From Azotimanducus sp965199815 (GTDB lineage Bacteria; Pseudomonadota; Gammaproteobacteria; Pseudomonadales; Azotimanducaceae), in assembly GCA_965199815.1 (NCBI GenBank), contig CBDATE010000028.1:248001-312000 (forward strand): a DNA stretch of 64,000 nt, in the 5' to 3' direction. Under the pieces are notes generated by a model. The model made no database searches, was not told where the DNA came from, and saw only the letters and a program-made list of their open reading frames with translations. Positions 25,317 to 33,612 of the stretch are shown piece after piece (positions within the stretch are counted from its first letter, which is position 1; the number at the start of each line of letters is the position of its first letter). The position numbers were made by a program, and so were the translations under genes.

Positions 25317-28300
25317 GTTATGTGCAATTCGTCAAAGACGGTCCTTACCTGCCCGAGCGCATGTTGTATGCCCACGAAGAAGGGCGAGTAGTGTTCTTTT
25401 GCGGTGCCGGAATCTCTTATCCGGCGGGCCTGCCAGGGTTTGAAGATTTGGTGAAAGAGCTGTATGGCGCATTGAGCGAAACCCCGAGTGATATTGAAGA
25501 TGCAGCTCGTAGGGACAAGAATTTCGATGTGGTACTGGGATTGTTGGAGTTACGTCTTGTTTGCGGTCGAGAGATGGTCCGGAAAGAACTTCCGAAGGTA
25601 CTGAGGCCAAATCTCGAGGCCCCCAAAGCCACGGCGACGCACGATGCACTCCTTACCCTGAGCCAGGACCGCGAGAGGAATACCCGACTGGTCACAACCA
25701 ACTTCGATCGCATATTCGAGGAGGTGGTCGAGACCCGGAACCTTTCGGTGGAGCGGTGTGAGGCACCACGACTGCCAATCCCGAAGCGTCGCTGGAGCGG
25801 CCTCGTGTATCTCCACGGCTTGCTGAGCGATGAACCAACAGACGATGAACTCAACCAGTTGGTACTCTCCAGCGGCGATTTCGGCCTTGCCTACCTTTCG
25901 GAAGGCTGGGCGGCGCGTTTCATGACTGAACTGTTCCGCAATTTTACTGTCTGCTTTGTCGGCTACAGTATTGAAGACCCGGTTCTGCGCTACATGACGG
26001 ATGCCTTGGCAGCGGACCGAGTTCTGGGCGAAAGTCCGCACGAAATGTTTGCGTTCGGTAGCTACAAGGAGGGGAAAAGGCAGAAGGCCACTGATCGCTG
26101 GAAGGCCAAGAATGTGACCCCCATCCTGTACCATGAGCACGATAACCATACTGCTCTGCACGAAACATTGTGTGCGTGGAGCCATGTTTACTCAAGCGGA
26201 GTTCGCGCAAAAGAGGATATCGTCGCGAAGTATGTAAATAGGAATCCTTCGAAAAGCTCATGCCGAGATAATTTCGTCAGCCGCGTACGGTGGGCGCTCA
26301 GCGACCCAAGCGGCGTACCCGCCAGACGCTTCGCAGAACTCAATCCGGTTCCGTCACTGGATTGGTTGGACGAACTGGACAAGGCCCGCTACGGTTATGC
26401 CGACCTGCCACAGTTCGGAATTCACTCCGATTCGACCGAGGACGAGAGTCTCAAATTCAGTTTGCTGGACAGGCCTTCGCCGTACACGCTCGCGACCCGA
26501 ATGACAGTTGCAGACCATGGCTCGGTACGAAACGACTGGGACAAGGTCACGCACCAGCTCGCACGTTGGCTGACACGCTACCTCAACGACCCGAAGCTAC
26601 TGCTCTGGCTGGTCAGCCAAGGTGGCCAGCTACACGACAGATTGGCTTGGTTGATTGAGCAACGATTCGACAACTTGGCTGAGCAGGAAGATTCAACGGA
26701 TGAACCTCCAGACGCGGCCATGCGGAAACTCTGGGGGTTGCTGCTCGCTGGCCGCACCAAATCACCTGACCAGCGTCTCGACTTCCAATCCTGGCAGAAG
26801 CGCTTCAAGCGCGAAGGTCCCACCGTTGTCTTACGCCTTGAACTCCGCGAACTGCTCACACCACGGGTGCTGCTGAGACCACTCTTTCCTTGGAGCGCCG
26901 AAACCGGTGAGAATTCAGGTGCAAGGCGCATCCGCGATCTGGTGCGTTGGGAAATCCGTCTTGCTGCAAATCATGTCCACTCGGAAGTCGACCAGCTTCG
27001 CAAGGAAGATAGGTGGACTGACGCGCTCCCAAAGCTTCTACCTGATTTCATCGCGCTGCTGCGCGATACACTTGATTTGATGAACGAACTTGACGAGAAC
27101 GAAGGCGGATATGCTCCATCTTTCATCGAACAGCCCTCGATCAGCGAACATGATCAGAACCTGAGGAATCACGACTGGACCGCCCTGATCGACCTGACCA
27201 GAGATGCCTGGGTGGAAACAGCGAAGCAGTCGCCGGAGCAAGCTCGGTGCGTTGCTGAATCCTGGTGGAATCATTCCCATCCACATACGCTCTTCCGCCG
27301 ACTGGCGCTCTTTGCGGCAGCGCAGGGCGACATCATCCCGCCATGTCTGGGGCTCGACTGGCTGTTGGCGGACGGTCGTCAATGGCTTTGGTCGCGAGAA
27401 ACCAGGCGTGAAGCTGTTCGTCTTATCGTCAAGCTGGCTCCGCAGCTTGACGAACCTGCGTGGCGAGAGTTGGAGGATGCAATTGTTTACGGACCATCTG
27501 ATGAATCGCGCTCCAGCAGTGCCGACCCCGAACAGAGGGACAGCGAAACTTGGCTCCGCCTGGCAAAGGCCGCCGAGAGTCGAGGCAGGCTCAGCCCACC
27601 TGCAGAAGACAAGCTGAACGAACTGGCTGGTCAATATCCGAACTGGATGTTGAAATCAGACGAAAGTGACGAGTTTTCTTTTTGGACGGGTTTGTTCGAG
27701 GAGGATGCCGATGAGGGCCTCCCCGGCTCGCTTGCGGATGGCTGGAGGGAGCGATGCAGCGACAACTTTGAAGAAACGACGAGGGTCTTGAGCGATCTCG
27801 CAAAAGTGAACAATTGGCCCGTCAATCACTGGAGATGCGCGTTGCAGGCGTGGTCGCAGGAAAAATTACGTGCGTCCTCCTGGGGCCTCATGGCACCGAT
27901 TGTGGAGCACATGCCGACTGAGGTATTGCAACTTCTCGCCGGAAATATCAGCCACTGGCTGGACAAGATCGCAAAGAACCCCGAGCCCCACCAAGCCACC
28001 TTTATCGCACTCTGTCGCCGTACTCTCGAGTTGGATGATCTCGACGGTGAAGTCCCAACCGATGATTTCGTGGCACAGGCTATCAACCACCCGGTTGGTC
28101 ACGTGACCGAGGCGTTGCTGCAGCGGCTCCCCGAGGATGCGCGATGCCTGCCGGAAGATATCAAATCGATCTTTACGGAAATTTGCGACCCGAAAGTTCC
28201 CCGATTTCTGCACGGCCGGGTCGTATTGGCATCTCGTGTTGTTCCCTTGTTTTGTGCTGATGAATCCTGGACGAAGACACATTTGCTTCCTCTGTTTGAC

Positions 28301-29032
28301 TGGCAGGATTTTGCCAGCGAAGCCCCCGCGATGTGGCAGGGGTTCCTCTGGCCAGCGCATATGTATCGACCTCTCATGGAGATTCTTGAACCCGCCTTTT
28401 TGCAGACTGCAGGGCACTATGACAAGCTGGGAAATTCGGGCAGCCGATATGTCTATTTGCTGGCTTTTGCAGCCCTTGACCAAAGTAGCTTCTTTAACAA
28501 ATCCGAGTTACGGCGAGCCACTCGCGCCCTGCCGCAGAAAGGACTATGCGAAACAGCAGATGCGCTGGTGAGTGCCTTGGAAAGCACCGACGGTCCTGAT
28601 CAGCGCGCCGCCTTCTGGGAGAATCGCATTGACCCATACATACACAGGATTTGGCCAAAGGATCGAACGGAAATCGAACCCGAAATCGCTAAACAAATCT
28701 CCGAAAATTTTGCTCGCCTGTGCATTGCCGCAGGTGAAAAATTTCCCGATGCCGTTGACCGTCTTGAACCCTGGTTGCAACCAGTCCTACTTGTCGACGG
28801 TTTGCTCCGTCAGCTCAGTGAAGCCGAACTGTGCAGGAAGTTTCCGAGAGGTTCATTGAAGTTGATGGCGCGGATTCTGGGTGACAACCCTCGATGGTTA
28901 TCCGCCTCTGATCTTGGCCCCTGTCTGAAAGACTTGTGCACTGCCGAGCCCGAGATCAAGAATGATCACAGATACAAGAAGTTGGAAAACATCCTCCGCC
29001 AACTCGGCGGAAATGCAGATGACACAGATTGA
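25313..29032 (+). CDS. SIR2-domain anti-phage protein, Dsr1-like
   Basis: Large protein (1239 residues) with an N-terminal sirtuin-type NAD-binding domain: FFCGAGIS (GAG at 31-33), TTNFD (128-132) and LHG (167-169). The Asn (130) and His (168) match the catalytic pair of NAD-consuming defence sirtuins. About 950 residues of helical, Trp-rich sequence without a recognised enzyme motif follow. N-terminus (SYVQFVKDGPYLPERMLYAH), length and domain order resemble defence-associated sirtuin Dsr1, which depletes NAD on phage sensing; the name rests on memory of the family. ATG overlaps the mod stop (ATGA), so its translation probably depends on ribosomes completing Mod. No transmembrane segment is seen. 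Confidence 0.8.
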   Translation: MSYVQFVKDGPYLPERMLYAHEEGRVVFFCGAGISYPAGLPGFEDLVKELYGALSETPSDIEDAARRDKNFDVVLGLLELRLVCGREMVRKELPKVLRPNLEAPKATATHDALLTLSQDRERNTRLVTTNFDRIFEEVVETRNLSVERCEAPRLPIPKRRWSGLVYLHGLLSDEPTDDELNQLVLSSGDFGLAYLSEGWAARFMTELFRNFTVCFVGYSIEDPVLRYMTDALAADRVLGESPHEMFAFGSYKEGKRQKATDRWKAKNVTPILYHEHDNHTALHETLCAWSHVYSSGVRAKEDIVAKYVNRNPSKSSCRDNFVSRVRWALSDPSGVPARRFAELNPVPSLDWLDELDKARYGYADLPQFGIHSDSTEDESLKFSLLDRPSPYTLATRMTVADHGSVRNDWDKVTHQLARWLTRYLNDPKLLLWLVSQGGQLHDRLAWLIEQRFDNLAEQEDSTDEPPDAAMRKLWGLLLAGRTKSPDQRLDFQSWQKRFKREGPTVVLRLELRELLTPRVLLRPLFPWSAETGENSGARRIRDLVRWEIRLAANHVHSEVDQLRKEDRWTDALPKLLPDFIALLRDTLDLMNELDENEGGYAPSFIEQPSISEHDQNLRNHDWTALIDLTRDAWVETAKQSPEQARCVAESWWNHSHPHTLFRRLALFAAAQGDIIPPCLGLDWLLADGRQWLWSRETRREAVRLIVKLAPQLDEPAWRELEDAIVYGPSDESRSSSADPEQRDSETWLRLAKAAESRGRLSPPAEDKLNELAGQYPNWMLKSDESDEFSFWTGLFEEDADEGLPGSLADGWRERCSDNFEETTRVLSDLAKVNNWPVNHWRCALQAWSQEKLRASSWGLMAPIVEHMPTEVLQLLAGNISHWLDKIAKNPEPHQATFIALCRRTLELDDLDGEVPTDDFVAQAINHPVGHVTEALLQRLPEDARCLPEDIKSIFTEICDPKVPRFLHGRVVLASRVVPLFCADESWTKTHLLPLFDWQDFASEAPAMWQGFLWPAHMYRPLMEILEPAFLQTAGHYDKLGNSGSRYVYLLAFAALDQSSFFNKSELRRATRALPQKGLCETADALVSALESTDGPDQRAAFWENRIDPYIHRIWPKDRTEIEPEIAKQISENFARLCIAAGEKFPDAVDRLEPWLQPVLLVDGLLRQLSEAELCRKFPRGSLKLMARILGDNPRWLSASDLGPCLKDLCTAEPEIKNDHRYKKLENILRQLGGNADDTD

Positions 29033-29125
29033 TCCGTGATGCCTGCCACGAGCAACCGGCAAGGTGAGAAATGCCTCGTGCTCGCGACCTTTGACGAAGA
29101 AGTCCCCCATAAGCATGTCACTCAT
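28898..29125 (-). pseudogene. Truncated partner gene after the AAA ATPase
   Basis: An ATG at 29125 overlaps the ATPase stop and starts MSDMLMGDFFVKGREHEAF, looking like the beginning of a coupled second gene. After about 31 residues the frame runs antisense into the 3' end of the SIR2 gene and ends after 75 residues. The likely history is that a two-gene ATPase module lost the rest of its partner when the SIR2 gene end was joined here. This is inference from layout alone. Confidence 0.25.
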
Positions 29126-30371
29126 CAATAAATCCCCGCAACAGCAGACTCCGGAACAAGCCGTCTTCCGATGGGGCCGAAAGCGCGTCGCGAATTTCGC
29201 TGCGCTCAAGGAGAAGCGCGTCGTCAAAAGGCTCGACCACGGTGCCCGTCTGTTCCTTGCGAACATTGAACAAACCCACATCAAGAGACCTGTTCAAGGC
29301 TCGCTTGGCCTTGAGCACGGCATCGACAAAAAGCGGCGAATAGGTGGTCACAATCACCTGTCGCTCCCCCTGTTCAACAAGAGAGCGCAGCAACTCGACA
29401 ATCAACTCGAGCCTGCGCGGATGAACGCTGTTCTCGGGTTCCTCCAACGCAATCAGCGAGCCGTTCCATGGGTTCACGGCAATGGCACACAGCGCAAGCA
29501 CACGCAAGGTTCCCTCGGACAACACACGCAACGAATGAGCCGCTCCGGCGAGTTGTACGGACAGAACAAGGGTCCCCCGATGCTCATCAAGCGCCACCGC
29601 CAGGGATTCCACACTCGGCACGATAGCCCGCAGCGTACGCACGACTGCATCAAAGCGTTTCGGATGTTGTGCCCGGAGCTTGTACAGAAATGCCGTCAGG
29701 TGTTGCCCATGTACGCCGATATCGACCACATCGGCCGGTGACTCCTCGTTTCGCATGGCCATTCGGGGTTCGAGGCTGTAGATGCGCCAACTGGCCAATT
29801 CACTCCGAACCGCTTCGATTCCGCGATAGTCATCACCACTCAAGCTGCGGTCGGACAGAACCGGACAGTCTGGCCCGACGGACTCGCGCCACGGACGCGC
29901 CAGCTTGCCTGCACGACGTATCCGAACTTTCTCCCCCGCCCGCTCAATACACGGCTTGCCCTTGATTTCGCCCCTCGCGCCCAGTTGCGCCAGATACTCG
30001 TCCGCGATGGCAACCTGCCCTGATCCAATGTCAAGTTCCGGCGAAACCCGATACCGATATCGCTCGTTTTCACCGGTGCGAATATCCGCTTCCGTACTGA
30101 AACCTGCCTTGCTACCCTGCTTCGAAAACGCCGGAAATCCGCTCCCGGACTCAAGGGCGAACGCCTCGAACGAGTAGCCACGGACAGGAAAAGGAGGGGC
30201 GAGAGAGTCAACATGGGTTCTGGCGTTCACCATCACGGACAATGCCTGAGTAGCCTCGATCAGGTTGCTCTTGCCGCTGGCATTGAGGCCAAAAAGCACC
30301 GCAAGGCGCGGCAGATCGACCGAGATATCACTCAGCGATTTGAAGTTGCGGACACGCAGCCGTTCGAGCAT
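29118..30371 (-). CDS. AAA-type (ABC/SMC-like) ATPase of defence island
   Basis: The 417-residue protein starts MLERLRVRNFKSLSD, the usual start of OLD/RecF-like AAA_15/AAA_21 ATPases. Walker A is GLNASGKSN (about 28-36), an ABC-like signature LSEGTLRVLAL follows, and Walker B is IALEEPENSVHPRR. VIVTTYSPLFVDAV near the end fits the D-loop/H-loop region. No TOPRIM nuclease domain is seen, so it is not a full OLD nuclease. Such ATPases usually work with a nuclease or effector encoded next door, but here the downstream partner seems truncated. It is convergent with the SIR2 gene. Confidence 0.82.
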   Translation of the reverse strand: MLERLRVRNFKSLSDISVDLPRLAVLFGLNASGKSNLIEATQALSVMVNARTHVDSLAPPFPVRGYSFEAFALESGSGFPAFSKQGSKAGFSTEADIRTGENERYRYRVSPELDIGSGQVAIADEYLAQLGARGEIKGKPCIERAGEKVRIRRAGKLARPWRESVGPDCPVLSDRSLSGDDYRGIEAVRSELASWRIYSLEPRMAMRNEESPADVVDIGVHGQHLTAFLYKLRAQHPKRFDAVVRTLRAIVPSVESLAVALDEHRGTLVLSVQLAGAAHSLRVLSEGTLRVLALCAIAVNPWNGSLIALEEPENSVHPRRLELIVELLRSLVEQGERQVIVTTYSPLFVDAVLKAKRALNRSLDVGLFNVRKEQTGTVVEPFDDALLLERSEIRDALSAPSEDGLFRSLLLRGFIDE

Positions 30372-30456
30372 GGTCTTCTTGCGCCGAGAGTCCGGGGTTC
30401 ATTTCCAGGCGACGCGCACCTGAACATCTGAATCACTTCGCGCGTCGCCGTGCCGC

Positions 30457-31379
30457 TCACTGCGAAGATGCTTCCTTCCACAGACGCACGGTGAGGTGAT
30501 TGTCCTCGGCGATCAGCTCTGGTTCGGTGCCGTTGTGGGCGCGCATTCCGGGAATCATCTTGTTGCGTACGCCCATGCCCCGCTCATCCACATAACCGTA
30601 ATCGCGCATGATGTTCATCAGCGTCTGATTACGCGCGTAGCGCAAGCCGACCTTCATCGCCTGTACCGTCATGGCGTACCGCAAGCGACCGGGGCTCTGG
30701 ATCTCCAGTCGATCAGAAAAGATAGCGAGCAGAATGTCGGTTGCGGAGATGCTGTAGAGTCGCGGTGTACCAGCGCGTTCACCACAGCTTCCCTGAACAC
30801 GCCCTCAGGGTATTCCCAGCGATCGATTCGCCGACCCCTGTCGAGATACGCCGACGGCATGGTGTTGCGACGCACGAAATCCCAAGCCTGTTCCACCAGA
30901 CCGATTTCGACCATGGAGCCATCGGCCGCTCTCAAGGGAACCATGGGACCGCGCAGGTGTTGCTCAATGCGAGCCGAGTGGTCAGGCTCGGTACCTGAAT
31001 AGCAGATCGCACGGATACCCGATTGCGGAAGGTAGCGGTTCGGTGAACGCCCGAACAGCAGCAAGCCGTCAATCGTCGCAACCGTCGGCCCTGCCGAAAC
31101 TGTCATCAGATTGAGGTTGCACAGCAACTTTTCCCATTCTTCCCGAGCCTGGCTATCTACAGGCGCTGTGCCACCGAGAAGGCGCACGAGATAATCGCGC
31201 AGGCGACGCCAGTCAAGCGCCTCGAATGTCGCACCCGGTACCGGCTTCAATCCGTATTGCAAATGACCAGATGCCTGATACAGGCGCTGCATTTCCTCCC
31301 GACTCACCGCGCTGTCGCGCTTGAACTCCCGAGTGGAATCTTCGCACTTTCTTCGTGCTGCAATCGGCATGTCCTTCAC
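30457..31379 (-). pseudogene. Decayed AlbA_2-type ATP-binding protein gene (internal deletion and frameshift)
   Basis: The middle and end match ATP-binding proteins that carry an N-terminal AlbA_2 (Schlafen-like) domain: MQRLYQASGHLQYGLKPVPG, TVATIDGLLLFGRSPNRYLPQSGI, RWEYPEGVFREAVVNALVHRD. The N-terminal domain itself is missing: EFKRD, which normally opens AlbA_2, runs straight into the later EEMQRLYQ segment. At about 30757-30760 the frame shifts (HRD followed by two extra bases); the correct continuation, YSISATDILLAIFSDRLEIQ then MRDYGYVDERGMGV, lies in another frame and ends at 30457. Both lesions argue for loss of function. Intact relatives are about 480-500 residues. Confidence 0.8.
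31361..31378. repeat. 18-bp direct repeat, copy 1
   Basis: CAATCGGCATGTCCTTCA, identical to 32204-32221. On the minus strand both copies encode MKDMPI at the start of an open frame. The two copies bracket the 242-residue membrane-protein gene. Confidence 0.9.
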
Positions 31380-31390
31380 CCCGTATGACG

Positions 31391-32119
31391 TTACGACTCC
31401 TTCACATCCTGAAAAAGCCCCCTGATCGAGAAATCGTAAAATCTGGTGGAGGCTATCTCACGGCCCGGAATGATGATTTGAAAGTCCAAGACAGACAGCT
31501 TGGAAGAATTCTCTGCATCTCCTTGCTGATCATCCCCAAGTTCCCGGCAGCCCATCAATGCCGACACATGGTAAGTGGTGATTTGCAACCTCCTTGTTTT
31601 CGGTTTTCGATAACCACTTGCGAACGGAATCAGCGCGATATCTCCTCTGGTCGGAGAAAAAATACCACTTTCGACGACCATCCCGATGTAGGACTTACTG
31701 CTGATCGTCGATACTTCCACAAGTCGAGTATCTTGTTTTGCGTCCGCGAGCAGGCACTCAATGAAATCACCATTTTTACGCGCTGCAGCTCTCGCCAGAT
31801 CAACATCCGACTTGCGAGCGATAGCATTTACAAGTAGCGGAATGACCAGTGCAAAAACGAAAGTAGCTACCAGAGTCTGTGCATGGTCCAGCGAGATCCA
31901 AGATGTAGCGCGCTCCATCAAATCCTTTGCGATCTCGTGTCTGGAGATTCCTTCAATGACCAGAAGGTGCGCGACGGCGAATAGAATGAGGCCCGATAAC
32001 GCCGAACTGAGCGCAAGCTCATACCCTGACTGCCTCATGAACCAATATCGGGTGTAGCAGGTTCTGCCCAGCACCCAGTACCCAGCCAAGGCCGGCACAA
32101 CCAACAGCCCAAGATTCAC
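31391..32119 (-). CDS. Uncharacterised membrane protein of defence island
   Basis: Unrecognised 242-residue protein. It has three likely transmembrane segments, at about residues 3-18, 34-54 and 80-100, then a soluble C-terminal half with beta-rich segments (SKSYIGMVVESGIFSP, GDIALIPFASGYRKP). Start is GTG 32119, with a GGAGGGATAGG ribosome site just upstream. Its base composition is closer to AT than the flanking genes. It sits between two 18-bp direct repeats, suggesting that it was inserted or that flanking sequence was duplicated. Its place in a defence island makes a membrane-disrupting or sensing role conceivable, without direct evidence. Confidence 0.6.
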   Translation of the reverse strand: MNLGLLVVPALAGYWVLGRTCYTRYWFMRQSGYELALSSALSGLILFAVAHLLVIEGISRHEIAKDLMERATSWISLDHAQTLVATFVFALVIPLLVNAIARKSDVDLARAAARKNGDFIECLLADAKQDTRLVEVSTISSKSYIGMVVESGIFSPTRGDIALIPFASGYRKPKTRRLQITTYHVSALMGCRELGDDQQGDAENSSKLSVLDFQIIIPGREIASTRFYDFSIRGLFQDVKES

Positions 32120-32120
32120 C

Positions 32121-32222
32121 CTATCCCTCCACCTCGTGCAGGGAGAAGATCAACAAGATCGGTGCCGTATCCTTCCTCTGATGGCGAATTCGCAAACTCA
32201 AGTCAATCGGCATGTCCTTCAT
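32121..32222 (-). CDS. Possible 33-residue peptide
   Basis: Short frame starting MKDMPIDLSLRIRHQRKD and ending just before the membrane-protein start. It has no clear ribosome site. Its first six codons lie in the 18-bp repeat shared with the decayed AlbA_2 gene, so it may instead be the original 5' end of that gene, separated by an insertion. Confidence 0.25.
   Translation of the reverse strand: MKDMPIDLSLRIRHQRKDTAPILLIFSLHEVEG
32204..32221. repeat. 18-bp direct repeat, copy 2
   Basis: Second copy of CAATCGGCATGTCCTTCA, 843 bases from the first in the same orientation. Confidence 0.9.
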
Positions 32223-32259
32223 GAAGGTTCCATGCGCCGAAGAGAGTGGCTGCCCCTGC

Positions 32260-32469
32260 TCAACTGCTTTTGTTTGCCTGCTTTTCTGCTGTCTTTCGAC
32301 GGACTGAAGACTCCTCCTGCTGGTGTCGGATTCCCTCTTCCAACATGCGCCTGACTTTCGGGAGTCTGAAAAGCTCTTCAACATCAACATACATCGCACC
32401 CGCGCTCGTCACGTGTACGGTTACCTTACCTTCGGGGGGTTTATTGCGATTCCTGAACAGACTGAACAT
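32260..32469 (-). CDS. Small uncharacterised 69-residue protein
   Basis: Small basic protein beginning MFSLFRNRNKPPEGKVTVHV, with a predicted amphipathic helix (LFRLPKVRRMLEEGI) and a charged, helical C-terminus. No family was recognised. It heads the minus-strand cluster with the membrane protein and the decayed AlbA_2 gene, and base use is similar to these. It is plausible as a real gene but could be a remnant. Confidence 0.45.
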   Translation of the reverse strand: MFSLFRNRNKPPEGKVTVHVTSAGAMYVDVEELFRLPKVRRMLEEGIRHQQEESSVRRKTAEKQANKSS

Positions 32470-32505
32470 GGCTGCCCCTCACTCTTGCCTGATCTGTACT
32501 GTACA

Positions 32506-33612
32506 TCAAATGCCGGATTCTGACTCATGCGCGACTTGTGCAGCGCCATCCTCATACAGATGACACGCGACCAGTCGCGTCTTGTCCGCGCCCTCTCTTG
32601 ATCCCTCTCCAGCCCCCTGACTCGCGCCCCGGCCTGACTCTGCCCCGGGTCCCTCTCCAGCCCCCTGACGCGCATCCTCCACCGGGCGCAGCAGCGGGCG
32701 GCGTTGATGGCACACATCCATCACCTTCGGACAGCGGCCAGCAAAGGGACAGGCATCCCCAAGCCCGGTCGGCGAGGGAATCTCGCCCTTGATAGTCGCG
32801 TGTACGCGACCGCGTTCGCGCGCCGGGTCCGGCTCCGGGTTCGAGCTGATGAGCAGTTCCGTATAAGGATGCTTCGGGGCAAAGAACACCTCGTCGGCCG
32901 CGCCCAGCTCAACGAGCGTACCGAGGTACATCACCCCCATGCGGTCGGACACATAGCGCACCATGGACAAGTCATGCGCAATGAACAGCAGCGTCAGACC
33001 CATGGATGCCTGCAACTCACCGAGCAGGTTCACCACCTGCGCCTGCACCGAGACATCAAGCGCGGAAATCGGCTCATCGCACACCACAAATTCCGGTTCG
33101 AGGATGAGCGCCCTGGCGATGCCGATTCTCTGCCGCTGCCCGCCCGAGAATTCGTGCGGGTAGCGGGACATGTGATCAGGATGCAACCCGACTCGGCGCA
33201 ACCAGTCGGCCACCCGCTCCTGTCGCTGCGAGCGCGTTGCACGAGAATGCAGGCGCAACCCCTCGCCGATGATCTCGCCGACCGTCATGCGCGGATTCAG
33301 GGATGAATAGGGGTCCTGAAAAATCATCTGCGATCTGGTGGCGAAGCGCGCGAAGTCCTGTGGCGTGAGACGCGCGGGCAGGAGTTCGTCGCGGAACCAC
33401 ACCTCGCCTTCAGACCGGTCGAGCAGCCCGATGAGCGTCTTGCCGAAGGTCGTTTTGCCCGAACCGCTTTCGCCGACGAGTCCGAGAATCTCGCGCGGGG
33501 CGATGTCAAGCGACACCTGATGCACGGCGCGCAGCGTCACGCCGCCCGGAAGCGAGAAGCGCCGACTCACCGCCTCGGCGCGAAGCAGTGGCGTATCTTC
33601 AACCATCGCCAT
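32506..33612 (-). CDS. oppF: Oligopeptide ABC transporter ATP-binding protein OppF-like
   Basis: One of two ATPases of the peptide importer (368 residues). Walker A GESGSGKTT, Q-loop FQDPYSSLNPRMTVGEII, signature FSGGQRQRIGIARAL, Walker B FVVCDEPISALD and the H-loop AHDLSM are complete. The C-terminal oligopeptide-transporter motif with a four-Cys pattern (GDACPFAGRCPKVMDVC) is present. A Gly/Ala/Glu-rich tail (about residues 315-350) has grown from a 20-bp DNA repeat. ATG 33612 has GAGGGGG 6 bases upstream and overlaps oppD by 14 bases. Confidence 0.93.
   Translation of the reverse strand: MAMVEDTPLLRAEAVSRRFSLPGGVTLRAVHQVSLDIAPREILGLVGESGSGKTTFGKTLIGLLDRSEGEVWFRDELLPARLTPQDFARFATRSQMIFQDPYSSLNPRMTVGEIIGEGLRLHSRATRSQRQERVADWLRRVGLHPDHMSRYPHEFSGGQRQRIGIARALILEPEFVVCDEPISALDVSVQAQVVNLLGELQASMGLTLLFIAHDLSMVRYVSDRMGVMYLGTLVELGAADEVFFAPKHPYTELLISSNPEPDPARERGRVHATIKGEIPSPTGLGDACPFAGRCPKVMDVCHQRRPLLRPVEDARQGAGEGPGAESGRGASQGAGEGSREGADKTRLVACHLYEDGAAQVAHESESGI
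32602..32669. repeat. 20-bp direct repeat in the oppF tail
   Basis: An identical 20-mer (TCCCTCTCCAGCCCCCTGAC) occurs at 32602-32621 and 32650-32669. It encodes the QGAGEG units of the low-complexity tail. Confidence 0.85.
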
